Below are positions 8,900 to 15,908 of a stretch of DNA of 47,977 bases, piece by piece. Below the pieces are notes generated by a model. The model worked only from the letters and a program-made list of their open reading frames with translations. It was not told where the DNA came from and did not search any database. Source of the stretch: an uncultured Kiritimatiellota bacterium (lineage in GTDB: Bacteria; Verrucomicrobiota; Kiritimatiellia; RFP12; UBA1067). Numbering within the stretch: the first letter of the stretch is position 1; each line of letters begins with the position of its first letter. The position numbers and the translations under genes were made by a program. The stretch is taken from NCBI GenBank assembly GCA_934621385.1, contig CAKTUI010000022.1:1-47977 (forward strand), given 5' to 3'.

Positions 8900-9035
8900 G
8901 ATGGGCATGAGAGCATCGCTTCGTGCGCACGAAAGAAGCCCCTGATGCGCACGAGAAGGTTCTCCCCTGCGTATCAGAGAATCCTCCCATGCGCATAAGT
9001 CGGCGTTGACGTGCGCACCGCAAGAACCCGTCAAA
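8900..9035. repeat. 22-bp-period array 2 (6 units)
   Basis: The dinucleotide TG of the core falls at 8,902, 8,924, 8,946, 8,968, 8,990 and 9,012, exactly 22 bp apart six times. Cores read ATGGGCAT, GTGCGCAC, ATGCGCAC, CTGCGTAT, ATGCGCAT and GTGCGCAC, that is, near-palindromic RTGSGCAY. The 14 bp between cores vary but often start AGA and contain CTCC. The array sits between the glyS promoter and the 3' end of the sigma54 activator gene. The 300-bp interval holds no other gene that I can support. Confidence 0.85.
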
Positions 9036-9157
9036 GGACAGTGAATCCATCTGCTGGGGGACACACATGCTCCGTTCCTCGTTAACTGCGAGAAACGAAC
9101 CGCTCAACCCAGAAACAAGCATTCTTATGCGTTCGCCTTCAAGAGGAAACTGGGCAC

Positions 9158-10675
9158 TCAGTTGATGCCGGCCTTGTTGAGGCGATAGTTCATCATGCGC
9201 GGCGAAACGCCCAATTCACGCCCTGCGGCGGAACGGTTCCCATTGTGCCGCTTGAGTGCCCCCTCAAGAATCCGCTTCTCGACGGCCGCCAACTGCTCAT
9301 CCAGCGTCAGCGTCGCATCTGGGCGGAACGGATCCTCGGCGAACTCCTCGCACTGCAGGGCCGGCGGCAGGTTGTAGCTGTGGATACAGTCATCCTTTGC
9401 CGTCAGAACCGCACGCTCAATGCAGTTCTCAAGTTCGCGAACATTCCCCGGCCACGAGTACGCCTGAAGCATATTGATGGCCGGTGACGAGATTCGCGTC
9501 ACGTTCTTTCCGTACTTGACGCTCATCTTGCTGAGGAAGTGCTGCGCAAGGAGAATGACATCACCCGAACGCCGCGCAAGGTCGGGCATCGTAATCGGAA
9601 AGACGGAAAGCCGATAGTAGAGGTCCTCTCGGAAGAGTTTCTTCGCCATGAGGTCCTCAAGGTTGCGGCTCGTCGCCGCGATAAACCGAACGTCGCTCTT
9701 GAGTTCCTCGTTCGAACCGACCCGCGAAAAGGTGCGTTCCTGCAGGAATCGGAGCAACTTGACCTGAACGGGAATCGTCAAATCGCCAATCTCATCGAGG
9801 AAGAGCGTGCCCCCGTTCGCAGCCTCGGCCCGCCCGATGCGCCGCTCACGCGCATCGGTAAACGCCCCCTTCTCGTGTCCGAAGAGTTCGGACTCGACGA
9901 GGGCCTCGGGAAGTGCCGCGCAATTCAGCACAACGAACGGCTTGTCCTTTCGCTCGGAAAGCCCCTGAATCGCCCGCGCCACGAGTTCCTTGCCCGTTCC
10001 GCTCGCGCCGCGAATCAAAACCGTGGCTTCGCTGGGGGCGACCTGACGAATCTGCTCGTAGACCGACAGCATCTCGCGGCAGTTGCCAATCAGCCGACCC
10101 GGATGATCCGACAGCATATCGCGCAACTTGCGGTTCTCCTCCACAAGTGCCTCGTGCTCGGCGCATTCCTCGCGGCAAACCGCCGCCGCCTCGGCCGTGA
10201 TGTTCGCAATAATCTCCAGAAGCGCCACGTCCTTCGCAAGTGAACCCGCGTCGCCGTTCATTTCACGGTCTACCGAGAGCGTTCCGATGACCTGCCCCAG
10301 ATGAATCAGCGGGACGCACACGAACGAGAGCGGCTCATCCACTCCCCGAGCCTTCGTCCTGTTCAGGAAGCGACGATCCTTGCGCACGTCAAGGACGACC
10401 TCCGCACGGCCCGTCTTGGCGACCAACCCCGTGATACCCTCGCCGATATGATAGCGGCCAAGTGCCCGCTCCTCCGCATTTAACTTCTTCGTCGAGGCCT
10501 CAATACGCAACTCGTCACCCTCAAGCAAGGTAAATGTGCCGCGCAACATCCCCATGCTCCGCTCAAGAATCTCAATGACCTCGTTCAGCAGAAGCCGCAC
10601 ATTCCGCTCCCGAACGACAGCGGACGTAATTTCCTGCAGAACCTCAATTTCATCAGACGACACCTTGGTTTTCAT
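9158..10675 (-). CDS. sigma54-dependent transcriptional activator, GAF-AAA+-Fis
   Basis: 505 residues in NifA-like order: GAF sensor (about 15-165), short coiled linker, AAA+ sigma54-activation domain (about 190-420), Fis-type helix-turn-helix at the C terminus. GASGTGKE is Walker A, GGTLFLDEIGD Walker B, and ELFGHEKGAFTDA contains the GAFTDA loop that contacts sigma54. The C terminus NRSAAGRELGVSPRMMNYRLNKAGI is the DNA-binding helix pair. It lacks a receiver domain, so activity is probably set by a ligand in the GAF domain. The target is unknown; no -24/-12 promoter was recognised nearby. Confidence 0.92.
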   Translation of the reverse strand: MKTKVSSDEIEVLQEITSAVVRERNVRLLLNEVIEILERSMGMLRGTFTLLEGDELRIEASTKKLNAEERALGRYHIGEGITGLVAKTGRAEVVLDVRKDRRFLNRTKARGVDEPLSFVCVPLIHLGQVIGTLSVDREMNGDAGSLAKDVALLEIIANITAEAAAVCREECAEHEALVEENRKLRDMLSDHPGRLIGNCREMLSVYEQIRQVAPSEATVLIRGASGTGKELVARAIQGLSERKDKPFVVLNCAALPEALVESELFGHEKGAFTDARERRIGRAEAANGGTLFLDEIGDLTIPVQVKLLRFLQERTFSRVGSNEELKSDVRFIAATSRNLEDLMAKKLFREDLYYRLSVFPITMPDLARRSGDVILLAQHFLSKMSVKYGKNVTRISSPAINMLQAYSWPGNVRELENCIERAVLTAKDDCIHSYNLPPALQCEEFAEDPFRPDATLTLDEQLAAVEKRILEGALKRHNGNRSAAGRELGVSPRMMNYRLNKAGIN

Positions 10676-10684
10676 TGAATGTAA

Positions 10685-10713
10685 ATTTTACCAAATGTGC
10701 GGGCGACATTCAA
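10685..10713 (-). promoter_or_regulatory. promoter of the sigma54 activator gene
   Basis: On the minus strand TTGAAT (10,708-10,713), a 17-bp spacer, then TGGTAAAAT with the -10 hexamer at 10,685-10,690. The ATG at 10,675 is 9 nt downstream of the hexamer, so this mRNA should also be leaderless. Confidence 0.65.
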
Positions 10714-10734
10714 GCGTGGAAAATGACAGCGGAG

Positions 10735-10767
10735 AAACAAAAAAGGCGAGGGAACAACACCCTCGCC
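10735..10767 (-). terminator. Rho-independent terminator after the LRR gene
   Basis: On the minus strand GGCGAGGG, a 7-nt loop, CCCTCGCC, then TTTTTTGTTT. The 8-bp perfect GC stem and U-run lie 26 bp past the stop of the LRR lipoprotein gene and close the dCMP deaminase-tpiA-LRR operon. Confidence 0.9.
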
Positions 10768-10792
10768 TTCGTCCGTCGCCCATACAGTCGAC

Positions 10793-11407
10793 TCAGTAGA
10801 CAATCGCCACATCCGGAAGTGCCGCACGAATCCGCTTCATCTCCTGGAGCGAAAGCTTCAATTCACCCAACTGGAGCGAATGAAGGCCTTTCCAGGCCGA
10901 AAGATCGTCCGGCAACTTCGTCACGAGCGTACGCGAAAAGGAGAGATTCTCAAGCCCACCCTTCTTCGCCAGCCACTCCGGGACTTCCCGAATCGGATTC
11001 CCCGACAAGTCAATGTCCGTCAGATTCGGCAACGACTCCAGTGTCGCCGGAACGGACGGCAGGAGATTGTTGCGCAGATAAATCCGACGCAAGTTGACCA
11101 AAGACGACAAGTCTGGCAACGCCGAGAGACGATTCCCATTCAGGCGCAACCACTTGAGACCCGTCAGGCTTACGACCTCGTCCAGATTCGTCAATTGGTT
11201 CCGATCGAGGTTGAGATAGTCGATACCCACCCCGTAGGACAGATTGGACGATGCGCCGCGAAGGTCGTTCAAGCCTCTGTCGTTCAGATAGACACGCGCC
11301 TCGGGCGGCACCGTCTCACGGGCCGGCACGGGTTCGTCAAAACACCCCGCGACCAGTGCAAGCGCACCGATCGCAAGGGGTTGGATCATCAGCCTTCTGC
11401 CAGACAT
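10793..11407 (-). CDS. leucine-rich-repeat lipoprotein
   Basis: 204 residues. The N terminus is a lipoprotein signal, hydrophobic and ending in LVAGC, so the mature protein probably begins at Cys22 and is lipid-anchored. The body has about five LRR units, for example LKWLRLNGNRLSALPDLSSL and LTDIDLSGNPIREVPEWL. Such proteins usually bind other proteins or ligands; no enzymatic motif is present. It starts 11 nt after the tpiA stop. A second in-frame ATG at 11,389 follows AGAAGG, but that spacing is short, so the start is not certain. Confidence 0.8.
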   Translation of the reverse strand: MSGRRLMIQPLAIGALALVAGCFDEPVPARETVPPEARVYLNDRGLNDLRGASSNLSYGVGIDYLNLDRNQLTNLDEVVSLTGLKWLRLNGNRLSALPDLSSLVNLRRIYLRNNLLPSVPATLESLPNLTDIDLSGNPIREVPEWLAKKGGLENLSFSRTLVTKLPDDLSAWKGLHSLQLGELKLSLQEMKRIRAALPDVAIVY

Positions 11408-11418
11408 CGGTCGCCCAA

Positions 11419-12180
11419 TTAGGCCTTGGCAGCAGCCGCGATGATACCAGCGAAATCAGCCGCCTTAAGTGCCGCGCCGCCGATCAGACCGCCATCAATA
11501 TCCTTCTTGGCGAGCAGTTCCGCCGCGTTGCCCGGCTTCATGGAGCCGCCGTACTGGATACGGACGGTCTCCGCCGTCTCGGCACCGACGAGCTTGGCGA
11601 GCGTCGCACGAATCAGCGCATGGACTTCCTGCGCCTGGTCAGGCGTCGCCGTCTTGCCCGTGCCAATCGCCCAAACAGGCTCATAGGCAATGACGAGCTT
11701 CGCGCAATCCGCCGCCGAAACATCCTTGAGACCAACATTCATCTGGCGCTCAATGACCTCATTGAGCTTGCCGGCCTCGCGCTCCTCAAGCGTCTCACCA
11801 ACGCAGACGATCGCCGTCAGGCCCGCCGCGATGACCGCACGGGCACGCTTGTTCACGGTCTCGTCCGTCTCGCCGAAATACTGGCGACGCTCGGAGTGAC
11901 CGATGATGACATACTTCGCACCCGCGTCAACAATCATGCCCGTCGAAATCTCACCCGTGAACGCGCCGTGATCCTCCCAGTGGGCGTTCTCGGTGCCGAT
12001 GCCGACCTGCGTACCAGCCGCCGCCGCAACGGCCGCCGGAACGTCAATCGCAGGCGTGCAGCACACGATTTCAACATTCGCGAAATCCTTCGTCGCCTCG
12101 GCGACGCCCTTCACGAGGGCCGCCGTCTCGGACGGCTTGACGTTCATCTTCCAGTTTCCGGCAATGATTTTCTTGCGCAT
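11419..12180 (-). CDS. tpiA: triosephosphate isomerase
   Basis: 253 residues, the normal family length. Interconverts dihydroxyacetone phosphate and glyceraldehyde 3-phosphate. The catalytic set is intact: Lys11 in GNWKMN, His95 in IIGHSERRQYFGE and Glu167 in AYEPVWAIGTGKTA; the phosphate-binding GGSMKPGN and GGAALKA are also present. AAAGGA precedes the ATG. Middle gene of an operon with dCMP deaminase upstream and an LRR lipoprotein downstream, so glycolysis genes here (pfp, tpiA) are scattered among unrelated partners. Confidence 0.97.
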   Translation of the reverse strand: MRKKIIAGNWKMNVKPSETAALVKGVAEATKDFANVEIVCCTPAIDVPAAVAAAAGTQVGIGTENAHWEDHGAFTGEISTGMIVDAGAKYVIIGHSERRQYFGETDETVNKRARAVIAAGLTAIVCVGETLEEREAGKLNEVIERQMNVGLKDVSAADCAKLVIAYEPVWAIGTGKTATPDQAQEVHALIRATLAKLVGAETAETVRIQYGGSMKPGNAAELLAKKDIDGGLIGGAALKAADFAGIIAAAAKA

Positions 12181-12224
12181 TTTCCTTTTATCCTTATTAC
12201 TGAATTACTACTTATTCAAATCGC

Positions 12225-12731
12225 TCAATCCCCACATCCACAGGGAACGTCCTCATGCTTCTCGAAGCCGGAGAACTCGCGATGGCGAACGCCCGCCGCC
12301 GCGAACATCTCTTTGACCGTATCGAGAAACGCATAATCGCCGCCATAGACGACCTCGCGGATGCCCGCGTTGATAATCAGCTTCGCACACGTCAGGCAGG
12401 GTGAAATGGTAATGTAAATCGTCCCGCCCTGAATACCATGCCCGTAGTAGGCCGCCTGGCAAATGGCGTTCTGCTCGGCATGGGTGCACAGGCACTCGTC
12501 AAGGTGCGTCCCGCTCGCCGCCGTACCGGCGCATCGCGGGCATCCACCGTCAAAGCAGTTCCTAACGCCACGCGGCGTTCCATTGTAGCCGGTGGAAAGG
12601 ATATGGTTATCCTTCATGATGACCGCCCCCACGTGACGACGGCAGCAGTTCGAGCGCTTCGCCACGACATGGGCAATCTCCATGAAATACTCGTCCCAAC
12701 TTGGACGCGGATCTTTCCGTTTCACTGACAT
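12225..12731 (-). CDS. deoxycytidylate (dCMP) deaminase
   Basis: 168 residues. Deaminates dCMP to dUMP, feeding dTMP synthesis. The zinc site is complete: His84 and Glu86 in CTHAEQNAI, and PCLTC at 111-115. GYNGTPRGVRNCFDGGCPRC matches the ComEB/dCMP deaminase insert with extra cysteines. The start is supported by the TATAAT box 8 nt upstream. First gene of the three-gene operon ending at the terminator near 10,750. Confidence 0.93.
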   Translation of the reverse strand: MSVKRKDPRPSWDEYFMEIAHVVAKRSNCCRRHVGAVIMKDNHILSTGYNGTPRGVRNCFDGGCPRCAGTAASGTHLDECLCTHAEQNAICQAAYYGHGIQGGTIYITISPCLTCAKLIINAGIREVVYGGDYAFLDTVKEMFAAAGVRHREFSGFEKHEDVPCGCGD

Positions 12732-12739
12732 TGGCGCAT

Positions 12740-12748
12740 ATTATAACA
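12740..12748 (-). promoter_or_regulatory. extended -10 promoter of the dCMP deaminase operon
   Basis: Minus strand TGTTATAAT; the hexamer lies at 12,740-12,745, 8 nt from the ATG at 12,731. Predicted leaderless. Confidence 0.65.
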
Positions 12749-12782
12749 TAAATGCCGCCTCTGCGCCCATCACGCGCAAAAA

Positions 12783-13970
12783 CTACATGGCGCGCAAAAT
12801 GACGCCCTTGAGGTACAGTCCCTCGGGGAAGCTGAGGGCAACCGGATGGTCAGCCCCCTGACGAGTGCGGGCAATCATCTGGAAATCGCGCCCCGCGTCC
12901 TCAGCCGCCTCCGCCAGAATCTTGTCGAAGAGATCCGCCGTCATTGCTCCCGAACACGAGAACGTTGCAAGGATCCCATTCGGACGAAGGAGTTTCATCG
13001 CAAGGAGATTGATGTCCTTGTAGCCTCTCGCCGCCTTCATCACCTGCGAACGCGACTCCGCGAACTTCGGCGGGTCGAGGACAATCAGATCGAACTGCCG
13101 CCCGCTGTCGCGGCATGTGCGCAAATACTTGAAGACATCCGCCTCAACATATTCCATCTTCGCATCACCCAAGGCAACGAGCGATGCATTTCGCCGCGCC
13201 AGTTCCAGGGCCTCATGCGAAACGTCGACCTGCGTCACCGAGGCCGCGCCGCCCGCCGCCGCGAAAAGTCCAAATCCGCCCGTATAGGAGAAGCAGTTCA
13301 GGACATCCGCCCCCTTCGACAGCGAACCAACCGTTTGCCGCGCATCGCGCTGATCGAGATAAAACCCCGTCTTGTGGCCCTTCCGCACATCCACAAGATA
13401 CTTGACGGGACCTTCGGAAATTTCTACGAGTTCCGGCGGTTCCTCGCCCGACAGGACACCAAACCCCTCTGCCAGAAGCCCTTCCTTCTTCCGCACGTCA
13501 ACATCGCGGCGCTCGCAGACACCCCGACAGGACGGAACGCACCTCATCAAGGCCTCGCCAATCACCTGCTTCCACCGCTCGGCCCCTGCGCTCGTGAACT
13601 GGCAGACGACCCACCCCGCATAGTAGTCGGCGACAACACCGGGCAGCGCATCGCTCTCGGCGTTGACAAGGCGGAGAGCATTCGTCTCCGCCCGTGCGAA
13701 GAAGTCCGCCCGGCGGCCGACGGATGCGGCGACGCGGGACGAAATCAGCCCCTCGTCCGGCACAACTGCCGCATCGAAGGAGAGCATTCGGACGCGAATC
13801 TGCGAAGTCGGCGAGAAACTCCCGTACCCGAGCGTCTCACCTCTCGCCGAGCAGACCTCCACGGTCTCGCCCGACTCCGCCGCACCCTCCTGGATGCCGC
13901 CCGAGAAGATCCACGGATGCCGCCGCTGAACCGACCGCTCCCGCCCGGGCTTAAGGACAATCTTCGTCAT
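12783..13970 (-). CDS. rlmI: RlmI-like rRNA cytosine methyltransferase
   Basis: 395 residues: an N-terminal PUA domain (VLKPGRERSVQRRHPWIFSGGI) and a class I SAM methyltransferase domain. LNCFSYTGGFGLFAAAGGA is the SAM-binding motif I, VLDPPKFAE motif IV, and TFSCSG holds the conserved Cys. This pattern matches the RlmI family, which makes m5C in 23S rRNA (position 1962 in E. coli). I start at ATG 13,970, 14 nt after iorA, because the longer frame would overlap iorA and adds no conserved sequence. Alternative: a paralogous YccW-like enzyme with another rRNA site. Confidence 0.85.
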   Translation of the reverse strand: MTKIVLKPGRERSVQRRHPWIFSGGIQEGAAESGETVEVCSARGETLGYGSFSPTSQIRVRMLSFDAAVVPDEGLISSRVAASVGRRADFFARAETNALRLVNAESDALPGVVADYYAGWVVCQFTSAGAERWKQVIGEALMRCVPSCRGVCERRDVDVRKKEGLLAEGFGVLSGEEPPELVEISEGPVKYLVDVRKGHKTGFYLDQRDARQTVGSLSKGADVLNCFSYTGGFGLFAAAGGAASVTQVDVSHEALELARRNASLVALGDAKMEYVEADVFKYLRTCRDSGRQFDLIVLDPPKFAESRSQVMKAARGYKDINLLAMKLLRPNGILATFSCSGAMTADLFDKILAEAAEDAGRDFQMIARTRQGADHPVALSFPEGLYLKGVILRAM

Positions 13971-13984
13971 CCCGTACGCCCCCG

Positions 13985-15748
13985 TTAGCGAACGCGCCGA
14001 ATGGCGCCAAACTTGCAGACCTGCCCACACTGCTTGCAGCCGGCGCAGAGGTTCGCGTCAATGACCATCTGGAAGGCCCCGGGACGCACTTCCTTGCCAC
14101 GCGTCATCGCTGGACACCCCATCTTGAAGCAGGCCCCGCAAGCGCGGCACTTCTCCGCATCGACCTCGCACAGCCCCTCCTTGGTCAGTTTCGCCGCGAT
14201 TCGGCAAGGCGCATAGGCGATGATGAGCGCACCCTCATCGCCGTCCATCGCATCTTTCAGCACCGTCTCAAGGGCCGAAAGGTCGTCCGCCGAAACCTTG
14301 ACGACCTTCTTGTAGCCCATGGCGCGGGCGATGTCGCCAATCTCCGTGACGGGAGCGGGGTCACCCGTCAGCGTCTTGCCCGTGCCCGGATTGTCCTGGT
14401 GGCCCGTCATCGCCGTAATGCGGTTGTCGAGGACGACCGTCGTCACCGGCGTTCCGTTATAGAGGGCGGAGAGGATGCCCGTCATACCGCTGTGGAAGAA
14501 TGTCGAGTCGCCGAGAACTGCACAGATGCGCCCCTTCAGTCCAGCCTTCCGCATCCCCGCCGCATTGCCAATCGAGGCTCCCATACAAATCGTGGAGTCC
14601 ATCGCATTGAGCGGAGGAAAGGCTCCCAGCGTGTAGCAGCCGATGTCACCGGTCACCGTCGCCTTCAGCTTCGAGAGGACGTAGAAGACGCCGCGATGCC
14701 CGCATCCCGCGCACAGCACAGGCGGACGCGTCGGTAGGGTCGCATCCACCGGCACGGACTTCGCCTCCGGCACGTCGCCGAAAATCTCATGGCGAAGGTT
14801 CTGAAGGCGATCGGCGTTCAGCTCAAGCATATTGAGTTCGGTCGTGTGGGCGACGACCTTCAGCCCCATCGCCTTCACCTGGTCCTCCAGGAAGGGATCC
14901 AGTTCCTCCACGACCAGCAGACGGTCGACGCGGCTGGCGAAGTCCGCCACGAGTGCCTTCGGAAGCGGATTCGTCCACCCGAGCTTGAGAATCGTGTATT
15001 CGGGGAAGATTTCGCGAACGTACTGGAAGGCCACCGCCGAGGTGATGATGCCGAGTTCGCGCTTGCCGGGGATGATGCGATTGAGGCCCGACGCACACGC
15101 GGCCTTCTCCATCGCCAGCGTCCGCTCCTGCGCGGCAAGACGCTGCCCACGGGCGAACATCGGCACGGGGATCGTCTTGCGAATGTTCTTCTCGTAGGGA
15201 ATCAGGGCATGGGGCTTCGGATTAAAGTCCCCGAGATCGACGAGCGACGCCGAATGACTGGTGCGGGTCGTCAGGCGGATAATGACGGGAACCTGGAACT
15301 TTTCCGAGATCTCAAAGGCCTCGCGCACCATGTCGTAGGCCTCCTGGCTATCGGACGGCTCAAAGAGCGGAGCGCGGGCGAACTTGGCGAGGTTTCGGTT
15401 GTCCTGCTCATTCTGCGAGGAATGCATTCCCGGGTCGTCCGCCGAGATGATGACCATGCCACCCGTCGCCCCAACGTATGTGAACGTCATCAGGGGATCC
15501 ATCGCCACATTAAGCCCGACATGCTTCATGGCCGTCAGGGCACGCGCACCGGCCATGGACGCACCGATGGCCGTCTCCATGGCGACCTTCTCGTTCACCG
15601 CCCATTCGCACCGAACCGTATCCTTGAACTTGGCAATGTTTTCGAGAATCTCGGTCGACGGCGTACCCGGATAGGCCGAAGCCACAACACATCCCGCCTG
15701 GGCCGCCGCGTGGGCAACCGCCTCATTCGCACTGAGGAACTTCTTCAT
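13985..15748 (-). CDS. iorA: indolepyruvate:ferredoxin oxidoreductase, alpha subunit
   Basis: 587 residues. Thiamine-diphosphate enzyme subunit that oxidatively decarboxylates aryl pyruvates from aromatic amino acids to acyl-CoA, reducing ferredoxin; typical of anaerobes. The ThDP-binding half shows GDIGCYTLGAFPPL and GDSTFFHSG. The C-terminal domain has two [4Fe-4S] cluster motifs, CRACGACFKMGC and CAGCKQCGQVC. Start at 15,748 is chosen because GAAGGAG lies 10 nt upstream, while the longer frame to 15,775 lacks this. The beta subunit gene iorB is not adjacent: the next gene is rlmI. Confidence 0.93.
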   Translation of the reverse strand: MKKFLSANEAVAHAAAQAGCVVASAYPGTPSTEILENIAKFKDTVRCEWAVNEKVAMETAIGASMAGARALTAMKHVGLNVAMDPLMTFTYVGATGGMVIISADDPGMHSSQNEQDNRNLAKFARAPLFEPSDSQEAYDMVREAFEISEKFQVPVIIRLTTRTSHSASLVDLGDFNPKPHALIPYEKNIRKTIPVPMFARGQRLAAQERTLAMEKAACASGLNRIIPGKRELGIITSAVAFQYVREIFPEYTILKLGWTNPLPKALVADFASRVDRLLVVEELDPFLEDQVKAMGLKVVAHTTELNMLELNADRLQNLRHEIFGDVPEAKSVPVDATLPTRPPVLCAGCGHRGVFYVLSKLKATVTGDIGCYTLGAFPPLNAMDSTICMGASIGNAAGMRKAGLKGRICAVLGDSTFFHSGMTGILSALYNGTPVTTVVLDNRITAMTGHQDNPGTGKTLTGDPAPVTEIGDIARAMGYKKVVKVSADDLSALETVLKDAMDGDEGALIIAYAPCRIAAKLTKEGLCEVDAEKCRACGACFKMGCPAMTRGKEVRPGAFQMVIDANLCAGCKQCGQVCKFGAIRRVR

Positions 15749-15789
15749 GATACACGTTTCTCCTTCAACATCCATTAGAATCAGCGGAT

Positions 15790-15798
15790 ATTATACCA
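15790..15798 (-). promoter_or_regulatory. extended -10 promoter of iorA
   Basis: Minus strand TGGTATAAT, hexamer at 15,790-15,795. Here a leader of about 35 nt with a Shine-Dalgarno sequence precedes the ATG, unlike the leaderless genes using the same box. The 15 bp upstream match those upstream of the fabH promoter. Confidence 0.65.
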
Positions 15799-15806
15799 TA
15801 AACCGC

Positions 15807-15888
15807 CGGCTCGGGGGCTTGCAGGCCGCCCGAGCCGAGAGGCAGGCGAAAGCGCGGCAGATGTTTTGCCGGCCTGCCGTCCGGCAGG
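15807..15888. repeat. REP-like hairpin element (diverged copy)
   Basis: A 9-bp inverted repeat CGGCTCGGG/CCCGAGCCG (15,807-15,837) is followed by GCGGCAGATG at 15,854 and the hairpin CCTGCCGTCCGGCAGG (about 15,873-15,888). The same order is found at 29,752-29,871, and the second half again at 18,386-18,449. It sits between the 3' end of the autotransporter-like gene and the iorA promoter and could act as a terminator or processing site; there is no U-run. Confidence 0.6.
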
Positions 15889-15908
15889 TCTCGATGCTCT
15901 CCCCGCCG

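Noticed and set aside
8900..9035. A CRISPR array with very short repeats
   Set aside because: Repeat core of 8 bp and 14-bp variable parts are far below CRISPR sizes, and no cas gene is present.
8820..9122. 100-aa minus-strand ORF upstream of glyS
   Set aside because: It translates the 22-bp array, has no ribosome site and no homologous motif.
15852..15888. Rho-independent terminator of the autotransporter-type gene
   Set aside because: A stable hairpin is present but with a very short loop and no U-run on either strand; classed as REP-like instead.
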